NCBI RefSeq assembly: GCF_963678975.1 | Contig: NC_089272.1 | Coordinates: 63,376,574-63,440,573, forward strand | Length of the DNA: 64,000 nt | Reading direction: 5' to 3' | Source of the DNA: Dysidea avara | Taxonomy: Eukaryota; Porifera; Demospongiae; Dictyoceratida; Dysideidae | Shown here: in pieces, positions 11,733 through 23,900 of the stretch | Position numbering within the stretch: the stretch's first letter is position 1 | Layout of the letters: the number at the start of each line of letters is the position of its first letter | Program-made: the position numbers and the translations under genes | The notes under the pieces: generated by a model | Told to the model about the DNA's origin: nothing | What the model saw: only the letters and a program-made list of their open reading frames with translations | Databases searched by the model: none

Positions 11733-12538
11733 CTTTACCAGTTTATAGGTACTGGAGGGTGTACACAGAAGGCAGAGCCTATTGGTATTTCTTTCGTATG
11801 CTGATGCATAGCAGGAAGGCCAGTATGAGAATTAAATGGGCAGGTGAGCTCCTGTGATTTGTTACTGAAGAAACAGCTACATAACTAATTTGATCACTTT
11901 ACGGAATCACATACAAAACAGTGACAAATTTGAGAAAGCGCCCACAAGGGTAAAATTTAGGGGAAACACCGCATTCAAGTTTTACCTCCCAGACCCTTGC
12001 CTATTTTTATCAACTCTCGTTCAACAGTGACAGTGATTAGCTAACAGGCCAAACAATGCCACTTGTTTTGCTCAGTAATTAGTGCCCCAAAGCCTGTTCG
12101 TCTTCATTCATACACGCCCCGTTGGGAGGAGTTCGATCTATGATTTCACGCACAATAAAAACAACAGTTTCCTGTTTCAATACACTTTCCCTATACCTGA
12201 TCCAACTCCGGCAGCCATTTTTCTTGTATTTAGAAGATTCACCCTGAGACTGCTTAGTCTGGCGAGTAGACTGGTGCTGCCGACCCTTTTTACGCAGTTG
12301 AGCGGCCAACTAATCAAAAAGCGAGCTGCGTGCGCCAGACCGTGCTATCACCTTAAAAATTGTACTAGCATCCAGCAGCAATGAAACAAACATACAATCA
12401 TTGTGTACAGTAAACAAATCTGGATGCTAGGAGTCGGACGCCTTAGACAATCTTAATTTTTGCAAGGTAAATATAAGTTACACAACTCTTACAAAACATA
12501 TAACCTCTAATACAAAACATAAAACGCTAGTCAAATTC

Positions 12539-14790
12539 TCACAGTGAAGGGCAGTACACTTCAGATGTGGGTAGTTCAGGACACTGATAGTTATACAATG
12601 ACATGTACATGGTGTTTCCTGGCAGGAAGTTCAGCTCATGAAAGATGGAGTTGTCAATTGGAATATCAATGGCTTGGAAGGAATCACAACCTTCATTCTT
12701 GGCCAACACCAGTGCATCAATAACTAGCTGTTTCTGTGGAGTGACCATCGAGAAGAAATAATACATGGAGGCCTCATAATAGTAGTCTCCAGAGGTTTGG
12801 TCAAAGATTATCCACGAGAGCATGAAGCTGAACATATCAGTGATGTCTCCTGTTTCTTTGTCTACTACAACGTAAGTGATAATTGTTCTTGGCCTGGTCA
12901 TGAAGACATACGAGAAAGTTTCTTCATCATCAAAAACTGGATGGATGAAAAACTGAGACAGGTATTCGTTGACAAATTTGAATGCTTTCGGCAGATCATC
13001 CCTGCGGATCTTACGTAAGCCAGGAGTCTTGATGAAACGTGGCACTTTGAAATGGTCCCCTACTTCAGACAGGATGATTCCCTGGTGGATATGAACACGC
13101 TGGGTCAGAGAGAACTGCCATGACTTGGTGCTGAACACACAGTGGAGAATTGTATGTGGTTGGAAGATTATTCCTTGGTAATAGCCTTTCTGGTTAGCCC
13201 GCCGCATGATCTCCCTGACAAGCATATACTCCATCCTTTTCCCGCCATATTTCTTGTGTACACGTATATACCGAAACAAAACAACAGGAAGTGTCTCATT
13301 TCCAATCACCATTTTGGATGGTATTCCACAGATCATTCCAACTAGACGCTGGTTTGAAGAAACACGAATACCAACCATCCAATCACGACACCACCCCGGA
13401 CGATGGAGTAGCCAGTCTAGTCGATATTGTGAAAGCTGATAGGTAGAATTGGGACAGGCAAACGTGACCACTTCTTCGAATATTGTACGGTCATCTATAT
13501 CCAAAGACTCCCACACAAACCCACTGGGTAGGGGATAAGGCTCTTGCCGTGTGTCTGGTTCATGTTCCATTGGTCCCACTTGTTTAACAACAGCACCACA
13601 CGGCAATACAGGTAATCCTTCCCATAATCTGAATTCTTGTGGTGTAGGCGTGACTTGTCCAAGTCTTCTGTTCTTTATCAGCTTTAACGTAGTCTTGATC
13701 TCGGAAGTAGAACCAGAAGCTTCAGTGTTAGAACTCTCTGTTTCTGCTTTACCATTTGTTTCATCACTTGTACCATTCTCTGCTATACTAGGCTTTGCGA
13801 GGGAAATTGGAACAGTGATACTCTGAAAACCTCCAATCTCTAAGTACGTTAATCCTTCCCCAGCTAGTTTCTCAAAGTTTTTGCACATGTTCTTATAGGC
13901 CAGGTTGTCAGTTTTCTTCGGAACTAGCCATCCTGCTTGTAAGGAGTCTTCGAACAACAAAACATAACACACAACCATTGTCCCTAATGGAAGACCCAAG
14001 ATATTTCCTTCAAGCCTTTGTTGATGGTCCTTTAAATCAAATATAGTCAAATCATCAGGATTTCTGTGGTATTTCTCATGAATTAACGTGTAACCAGGTA
14101 ACAGCTTTCTTCTAGGAATATCTTCATGTGCATCTCTGAGTTTAGCTTTATAATAAGCAGCCTTGAAGCAATCAACTACTTCCCCCATATCATCCTGATC
14201 TAGATCCATGCATATTGCTTCATACAAGTGTAAATCAAACCAAGAGGCATGAGGTAGACCAACAAACTTCGCATAGAACTCCCCCTGTGATCGGGTTATC
14301 ATAAATTCGTCTAGAACTGATTGTGGTAGTCGCATAACATCCTTCAAAACTGCCCATTTGTGGAGGCTTTCCTTCAGTTGCACAAGTCCCCAGTCAAGGA
14401 ATTGAATTGTTGCAGACATGTACGTGTACATTACTTGAGCTTTGATCTTCCCCAAGTTTTCCTTGTCCTCCAGACGCTCCAAAATCGTTGGCACAGTCAG
14501 CTCCTCAATGACATAACCATTACTGTCAGCTTCTGCTTTCATTTTTAATTCTGAGATAATAGAATCAATTAATATGGTGGGCGTTTAATTGAACACTTAC
14601 TGTGCTGACGTTCTGCCTCTATTTCATCAATAGTAGCCTGGTCTAATCTCTCTCTGCCATCAGTAGTTACCTTGGCAACTGCAGTAGATTCATCCTCGTT
14701 AGTATCGGAGGCGTTAACTTCCTTGCACTGTCCGATTGGTTCAGGCCTCTCCGGGGGAATTTCCTCTGCTGTTTCATCTATTTCACTCAT
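12539..14790 (-). CDS. Divergent N-myristoyltransferase homologue with long N-terminal extension
   Basis: Two exons, 14790-14601 and 14550-12539, are joined across a 49-bp GT-AG intron and give 733 residues. Residues ~370-733 match glycylpeptide N-tetradecanoyltransferase, which moves myristate from myristoyl-CoA to N-terminal glycines: FRLWEGLPV (family FWxTQPVP), RQEPYPLPSGFVW, HRPGWCRDW, then a GNAT-like half ending at a C-terminal leucine (its carboxylate is the catalytic base in yeast NMT). The usual EINFLCVHKK motif reads VLFRYIRVHKK, so the oxyanion-hole Phe-Leu pair is replaced. The ~365 residues in front are far longer than in ordinary NMTs; the first ~65 are acidic and the rest is not recognised. 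Activity is therefore uncertain. It is divergent from glycerol kinase across a 132-bp gap. Confidence 0.85.
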
Positions 14791-14922
14791 TACAAACTAA
14801 AAACACGCCAAAAATAATGTGAATAATTACAAAGTTCTACAAAACATAAACGATAGCTCCACCCAGTTGAAATTCAGGTAAACCTCTCCTGACTGTGTAT
14901 TCTATTTTATTCGTGCAGAAAC
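14791..14922. promoter_or_regulatory. Candidate bidirectional promoter between NMT homologue and glycerol kinase
   Basis: Only 132 bp separate the two divergent start codons (14790 minus, 14923 plus). No TATA box stands out. Both promoters must lie in this gap or overlap the opposite gene's 5' region, unless untranslated first exons exist elsewhere. Confidence 0.6.
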
Positions 14923-17900
14923 ATGGAGCTGATTGGCGCAATAGACCAGGGAACATCTAGCTCGCGGTTTATAGTAAGTTAGAATATTCCATGATGATGC
15001 TTTTATGTTGTTTACAATGTGTGTAGCTGTTTCAACAAGATCGCTCCATCGTAGCTAGCAGCCAGACGGAAAGCAGAGACATTAAATTATCCGAAGGGTG
15101 AGTAAAATGCTTCTGTTTGTGTACAATTTAGTGCATAGTTAAGCGCCCCATAAAGGTCACAGCACGGTTACCATGGTTACCCCTCTCCAGGTGGATCCAA
15201 CAAGACCCAGGGGAGATATTACAGTCAGTGAAGAATTGTATTGAAGATGTGGCTAAGCAATGTAGCAGTAAAGGTATCAAACTGGACTCCATTAAAGGTA
15301 CTAACCTTCCACCAAATGGTGGACAAAATAAGACAGTAATCATAAGGTATGGAAGCACTTGACCATCAGATATTGCAAGGTCAAGTGTACCAATATTCAC
15401 TGAGATGCCACAATGCGACCTTACTCCATTTACATAAGTTTGGTTGTTTATAAAAATCCATACCAGTTGGTATAGTAACTTGGTACCTAGGCAACTTGCT
15501 GTCTATCAGATTACATAACTGTATGATGGTGATGTGTGTTGCAACAAAAGCTGTGACTGACTGCTCTGTTGATCCTATGGGTGGCTGGGACGTGGCTATA
15601 CATGTATTAATGTTTAGTGTCCATTCTAATTGCCTCCACACATTAAATTAATTTATAGAACTTTGCGTGGGCGAGATCAAAGGAAAAAATGTACTTTAAA
15701 TTTCATAAAGTACACTCTCAGCCGGCCAACTGCTTCATCGACCACAAAGAGTGCTTTATTGCACCGCAAAGAGTGCTTTATTCGTTCAATAAAGCACTCT
15801 TTGCGGGCAATAAAGCACAGTTGCCCACGTGCCTTAGTGTAGGCTAATAGCCTACGGGGCTCGCGCCAGTACGACTAATCACCCAAGCCGGTTAAGGCTG
15901 ATAGCCTCGCCGCGCTGAGTGATCAATCACCCCAGCCAATACGAGTTCTACCACTGGATTGCTTTTATAGACATACCTAAATGCTTTGATGATGGGTGGG
16001 AGAAGGTAACGTTGCTGTTACGTTTGTTAATGTAAATGGACAATTAGTCCTGGAGATATCACTTCACCATGTGACTCACAATAGAATCGATTGTGGGTTG
16101 CGAGCAAAACCTGCCAAAAGACGCGATGAACGTCTACCATGCCAAACTATGGTGAACTACACGTGAGTTACTTTGTTAAACTAGTTTGTGTACGTTCAGG
16201 CTGCTAATAGTTCGTGCAACGCTTGTTAATTACGAGTCCTAGTGTATGGTGAAGCTACACGACTAGAAGGTTCCACAAATCATTTAAAACATAGCCTTGC
16301 TCGTGCTATATGAAAAATAAAGTGCTCGGCCGCGTGCCTCGTACTTTATTTTTCATATAGCACGAGCAAGGCTATGCTTTAACATATACATAGTGATATA
16401 GATTTCCCCAGGTATTGTTTGATATATTATGTATGCTAACCAATACCATAATACATTGACAAGCCATAAAATGAAACAGTAATCCTATATCTAATGTCAG
16501 ATTCTAAAGATTATTACTTTTATTCAGTTGATGAGTTTGGTTGTCTGTGCTGGTCCCATTTGGTGGCAATTGCTTCCTTTATGGTCTCATCATCTACAGG
16601 ATTACAGCATCTGCCACCATTCAATCTGTTCTTCATACAGTAGGAGTGTGGTAGTATCTGTAGTTCAGAAACATGTGGTTGATTAGGTAAAACTAGTTGT
16701 GTGCCATATGGCAAATGAAACACAACAGTGACGTGATGATGTCTAGTACAGTCTTTAGTATCCTTGTCCAAACGTTTAGCGTATTTGTTGATCACTATGG
16801 ATGGGTCAGTTTCCTTGTCATGTTGTGGTGTGAAATACTTTGTGTTGTTTCCTTGTATCAGTAAAAATGTTTGGTAGCAGTTGTCACTTGTAGAACACAC
16901 TAATACAACATGGCTGACTTCTTGTCGGTAGACCAGTGTACCAGTGTACCAGCTGCTCGGTAGCAAAGTTGTTGACTGGTGATACCCCTACATTCCTGGT
17001 AGGCTTCAAGGACTGCTGTGAATTTAAACTCAAATACACATGGACCGTAGACATTGAATTTTCCTGGTCGTGTTGTTGCAAACCACAGCAAGTGGCCTGG
17101 TAAACTTCTAGTGTCATTTTGAGATATCAGCTTTCTTGTAGCTTCATCAGCATCAATGAGATAGCTTGCACCATTTGAGGAATACGAACGCCATTGCTTT
17201 GGGTTCCCTTTAAAGATAGCCTTCCCTCTTTGGCATATTCTGATCATCTCATTGTAATGAGTACTATGGAATAGTGTTGGTATGGTGTGAGGTTGTGAAT
17301 CAGAGATTCCTTGAATTTCCACAAATCTTTTGCAGTAGAATAATTCCACTTTCTCACCAGGACTAACAATAGATACAAGTTTTATTACATATGTTCACAA
17401 ATAATGACATTCTATAATATACTGTGGAATCTCAATGGACCCCAGAAACCAAGAAATTTATAACTTGTTTTTAGAGGGTGTTCATAAAACTTAGAACCAG
17501 GAACCAAATCTTTGTCGTTATAGATATTCCTTCACTTGAAGTTACTATATATGTCATATGTAGGAGCTGTAATTTATATGCCTCCTAACATAAACTGTCA
17601 CAGATTAGACCAAAGGGAATTCAAGCACAACTAAGTTTTGATAATTTTTTTATACCACAAATTGAGATACGTATATACAGTATGTATCTGTGTACTGTGC
17701 ATGGGTATATGATGGGGACTAGAATACATTACACAGGACATAATAATGTTTGCTGAGACTTGTGACATATATTCATATGCAATTGCAATTTAAAAATAAG
17801 ATACTACCACTACTGCTATGGAACCTGTCACCCCATCTAATGCCTACCACATGTTAAGCAGTCACGGCCAATAACGAACAGTTAGTGGTTTTCACCCATT

Positions 17901-20900
17901 GGCGCTTTCTGCCTTTCAAGGCATACCAATATAATTCATTGCTTCAATTAACAACCTAGCATTAGTGGCTGGTTGGAGTAATTTCCCACTAGAATGCTGC
18001 TTACTGTCCTATCAGTGTGCCCTATAACAGCCACATGTAAGAAAGGCCAGGCCTGAAAGTGTTCATTATACACATGTTCCACTCTAATACATTGTCTCAC
18101 CCAAATGGCTCATCTATGATCACATCTAAGGAGAGGCTAGAAGCCATCTTCTACACTGCAACACGCACACGGACGCACTCAGTTAACACACCTAACTGAG
18201 TGTGTTGTGTAGATGGAACATTATTAAGTTGTGTTTATTGCTGATTAATGCTGTGACTGTGCATTAGTATAACAAGGAATTAGTCATGGGGAAACCCCTA
18301 AGAATTCCCCTAACCAGTGGTCAGTTGGTTAACCATAAAAGTATTTCCTTTAGTCACAATGTCTGATTAATCACATACTGTAGTGTGTTGTGAGATATTT
18401 GTGTGACAATGATCTCCCTGTATCACACATACCTGTATTCTTTCAAATCAAATACTGTATATAGTACGTGTGTATGTTAGCTACTGTAATCTATTATACT
18501 ACATACATTTTAAGCTAGCTGCATGCTATCCCTTCTGGTTAGTACAATGATGTAGCAACTACATGAGCTGATCCCATGAGGTACTTGTTTTGTATAATGG
18601 TATTATGGGGGGATTGTTTGTGATGACTTCAGAAGCGCTAATATGGTGTGCGGTTATCTAGGTGCACTGAGGGTGACAAATTTCTTGGAGGGTACTGGTT
18701 GTATGTACACTGTATACTCTTAACTGATGGGACTAAACTTCAAAGCATACTATCATGTGTGACGTAGATTAGCTGTTAATATGGTTAGTATAGGGAGCTA
18801 ATGGTGCAGCTGTTCAGATTTTTGTTTGGCAGTACCATATATCCTGGATTGGTTGTCTTGTTACCTGGAGGTGTTTTGTGTTGTGATTACTTGTAGTCAT
18901 GGAAATGTTTAGTAGTAATCATCACTTGTAGAAACACTAATACAACATGGCTGACTTCTCTTTGGTAGACCAGTGTACCAGCTGGTTGATAACAGTTTCT
19001 CATTTTCAAAGAAGTCCAACTCCATGGTTCATGACAGGCCACCTACACTATTATATTTAGTGTAGTCTACCCTCATACTAATATTACTGTATACTGTGTG
19101 GATAACATTAATGTTTCATATAGAGGTGTACCGATATACCGATACACATCGTATCGGTGGCCGATATAGACATTTCTACTATATCGGTGGGAGCCGATAT
19201 TGCTGCTAAAAACCGATACGATACACCGATATAAAACTGAACTATCTTGAGGACACTGTCCAATGATCAAGCCATATTATAAACCCTATTATTTAGCTAA
19301 CAAGGGCGGGAAACAGTAATTATCTTCTTTGTCTAAAAGCAGTACACTACGTGAAGCCATACAACAAACACTCAAAGTGGTGGGCCTGTGGAAACAGCAA
19401 AAAGATGAACCAAGAGCAGCATAAAAACAATCAGCCATCTTTACAAGCCATTAAAATGCGGAGTAATCCGGACTAATCTTGGCAGGGGCATGTATTAAAA
19501 TATTTGTGGGTGCCTTATAGTCTGAGCTGTCAATAGAGGCCACACCACCATGGGTAACCAAGCATAGCCAATGATCTTAAGACTGTCTTCAGTAGTTTCT
19601 TCAGTAGCTAAGTTAAACATGGCATATGTGGTTCCTCAAACATGGGTAGTTGGAAAAGGCGGGTACGGTCGGACGCGGACACGGACGCGGACATTTTCAA
19701 AAAGGACTTTTACATTTATATAACAGTTATTTTTCATACCTAACGCTGTTTTTACAGCAGTCTTCGCCTCCAGACCCAGGCGTCGATCTTTTCATAGCGC
19801 TTATCCATTTATAAGCGCACGTGCGAAGGATAGACTAGCACTCTAAAGACCATTATAGTGTTGTATACGTGCTCTAGAAATCTAATTCAGAGTCACAGAG
19901 ATTAACCTAGCATGTCCCAACTTAATCTCGTAGGCCAGGTCCTTGAAATCCTCAACACTCGGTATAAGCGCCTGCGCCTTATACTAAAAGGCGTAAGATT
20001 GTGGATTTGGCCTGCTAAGCTAAGTTGCGTGGGGCATACAAGCTAATCTCTACAACTATATAACTCCGTATTAGACTTTAGAACATGTGTATAACACCAT
20101 TATGGTCTTTGGCATGCTGTGGAGTGCTGGTCTAGTCCTTCGCACGTGCGCTTATAAATGGATAAGCGCTATGAAAGGATCGACGCCTGGGTCTCGAAGC
20201 GAAGACTGCTGTAAAAACAGCATTAGGTATGAAAAATAACTGTTAAATAAATGTAAAAGTGCTTTTTGAAAATGTCCGCGTCCGTGTCCGCGTCCGACCG
20301 TATCCGCCCTTTCCAACTACCCCTCAAACATAAATAGCTACACTTAGTTATATCGGTATATCGTATCGGTATCGGATCGGTTTGAAAATGATTAATCCAT
20401 ATCGTATCGGTATCGGATTGGTTTAGTTTTCTTATATCGGTACACCTCTAGTTTCATCAATATGGTATGTACCCAGTTCCACATGTGTTGTGGTACTATA
20501 GAGTAGAATAAGAAGCTAAATTAAATTTGTTATTTTATCCAAATCATCATCAAGGTATTGGGATAGCCAATCAGAGAGAGACTACCATCCTGTGGGACAA
20601 GACAACGGGAAAATGGCTCTACGATGCAATTGGTTAGAATGTTCATATCTTGTTATTGATCTGTACATATCTATTTGTCATTTCCAGTTTGGTCTGACAC
20701 AAGAACATCACAAATTGCTAACCGATTTGCTACTGAGAAGGGACTATACCATCTTCAGGTGGTGTCTTCTACTTTAAGTGACATAATGCCTTAATTCAAA
20801 AGAGGTTGGACATGCTTAAAGCACCACTAAAACAAATTATACAAAATTTCTTTTATTGAGGGCCTTGGGTGATACATCAATTGTGTAATGCAGTGAAGTG

Positions 20901-23900
20901 TTATTGTTCCATTATAGCTATATGTACCTGTGTGACAAGTATAGTGTGAAGTTGTCTACATCAAACCATAACTTACTAATCCACCCAGAACTAAACACTA
21001 TTACACGCAAGCTACATTGCCTTGAAGCTTACGTGAAGCACAGTATGATTATCTAACTGACCCCATCATTTTTCAGTCTTGTTTTGTGACTATTGAGGGT
21101 CACTTGAAATACCAAATATTTAGGAATATGGGCCATATATTTAATTTAGGTGGCACTTGGAGTATGTCCAACCACTTAACTGTAGTCCCCCATTGTGTTA
21201 ATGGTGGCTGATAGTAAAGTGAAACAAGTTTAGTTAAACCATTTCATAAGTGAATTTGCTTTGGCTAGTAAAATGTCACATGTAGACAATTACCAAACAG
21301 ATATGAGCACTGTTCAAGTAGTTCCATATAGTGCCCATGTTACTATATGTACTTTATTAGTAATAAATCATACTGTGGTACATTGATCTTACCACTCCAA
21401 CTATTGTTGGTATATAGCCAAAATGTGGTCTACCGATATTTCACTACTTCAGTGCTCTCAAGATTATTTGGTTGATGGAGAATTGTGAGCCAGTGAAGGA
21501 GGCAATTGCTGCTGGAAACTGTCTCTTTGGTACTGTGGACACCTGGCTAATCTGGGTGCGTTTGTGTGTGCGTGCATGTGTGTGTGGAGGGGGTGTGTGC
21601 ATGTATGTCTCACCCAGTGGAGACCTGATGCTAGTTCATTTTTTACCAACTGTCCATGTCTCACGTAACTAGTGAGGTGCAGGTGGAACCTCAACGAGTG
21701 CCCACACCTTCACTTGAGCCTCCTAGACAGGATTCACCCACTGACTTGAATCAACTAGATAGGCATGGCCACATTTATATGGCTTTTGATGTATTTTTGT
21801 GTGTCATGGTGTATCTTATTTCTACCACAGAATCTCACGGGAGGAACTAAAGGAGGTGTTCATGTCACAGACGTCACTAACGCAAGTCGGACGATGTTGA
21901 TGAACCTTCAGACACAGCAGTGGGACAAGGACCTGCTTGACTTCTTCAACATACCAGCCACCATCTTGCCTACCATTAAGAGTTCTGCAGAGTGTTATGG
22001 CAAAATGGTGAGAACCACTGTATGAATATGTACGACCTTCACAGTTAAGTCTCTGCTAAAACATATTCCATATTCTCAAGGTGTTGTTATCATGTGGGTG
22101 GTTTAAATAGTGGGTTTTTGTAATTTTGTATGGTAAAGTAATACAAGCACATGGTGCTTGTGACAAGTCCTGTTGATGTGTGTTCTTAAAGTACTTTACT
22201 TTCTTATACATGTTCAAATGTACATGATTTCAGCTTTGTTATGCTTGACAAATTTCCCTAGTCTGTTACTCAATTCATGTTGCTTATGTAACTTTGTACA
22301 TTTTCTTAGGTGGATACTTCACTGAAGGGAGTTCCACTATGTGGGGTGAGGTCATTGTGATGTCATTACATGATGTGATGTAATATGATGTAGTGTCTCG
22401 GTGACCAGTCTGCTGCATTACTAGGACAATACTGTCTTACTGCAGGAGAGGCTAAAAACACGTATGTAAATGTATATAAAAGTGATGTGGTGACTGTTCT
22501 ATTAGAGTATTTTGTCATCTGTTAGTGTGAACACTTGAGGACACTTACATAAACCAGACACTTAGTTAAGGCCGTAAAGACTGTAAAATGACCTGGACAT
22601 CATAATCAGGATATTAATGGTTGGTCCTAGTAATGTAAATACAACCAAAAATCAATTTTTAAATTAGAATATAATAGAGATCATAGAAATAAACGGTGAC
22701 GAGGTTGCCTGGATACCTGCAGCTATACTAGTGGGTATTTCATTGCTGGTTCTTGTCAATAGTATAGCCAGATTAAATGTCCACTAGTATAGCTACAGAT
22801 GTAGGCCATTATCCCATACTTCTAACAATCCCTGTTGGATTAATGAAATCATGTTGACACATTTTAAGCATGAAATGGTGACCATATTGTTTAGCTTACC
22901 TTTAGTAGAACATTGTCTCAGTTTGTTATTTATTTCCATTGTATAGTTATGGTACTGGAGCCTTCCTATTGTTCAACACTGGAACTGATGTAAGTGAACA
23001 TGTACAATAAGTAACAGTTAGACACTTGTAATTAGTGTCTTTGAAGATTTTAAATTAAAAACTGAGGTCATGTCAAAGATTGCCAAGGCACAGAAGAGTG
23101 TCTTGGCAGTCTTGGCAATTATTGACTCACCAATGGTTTTAAATCCTCAAACATGCCTATTACGAGTGTTTAAGTACTTTAGACAATGGCATAGAAGCAG
23201 TGAGTTGATATAGAGAGAGTTTCACGAGCAAATGATTTGGGGTTACGACAAGTCACAGATATATAGACATTTGTAAAGTTGATACTTTTGAGGCTTTAAA
23301 GATGTGTAAATGCCAGTGTCAGCATGGCTGTATAGGCCTACAGGGCACAATGTAATATGGCAAAGGCCACAAACCAAATTAGCTAATGGGTTTTTAAAGT
23401 ATTAACCAGCTGCCATGATGGTTTAATTACTAGCTAACTACAGAAACAGGGTGCACACTGTGTTGGTGTTTACTGATGTGTTGTCCACCTGAGTGTAATT
23501 GCATTACTATCTGTGGTTGTACACAAGTATCCTTTTACTAGCTGGTCATTTCTAAGAAGGGATTGTTGACTACAGTGGCGTACAAGTTGGGACCAAATGA
23601 GACAACACAATTTGCCCTAGAGGTAGGTATGACATCATCATGGTGATCACATGACATCATGTGATCACATACAGGGTGCAATAGCTACAGCAGGTCAGGT
23701 AGTACAATGGTTAAGAGATGAGATGAAGTTTATATCATCAGCCAGTGAAATTGGTGAGTATGAAATGTCAAAATACGATAATGTAGAGTATGATCAACTG
23801 GTGAAGACCAAGTGTTTGTGTAATTGGAGATGAAAATATTGAGGTACAACTAACAGATAAGGGTATATGGTACCAAAGTTGAATCATTGATGTTGATTTT

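Noticed and set aside
12079-12384. Overlapping ~76- and ~100-codon frames on both strands downstream of the NMT homologue
   Set aside because: The minus frame begins at a TTG right after a stop. Neither strand has splice context or recognisable protein features.
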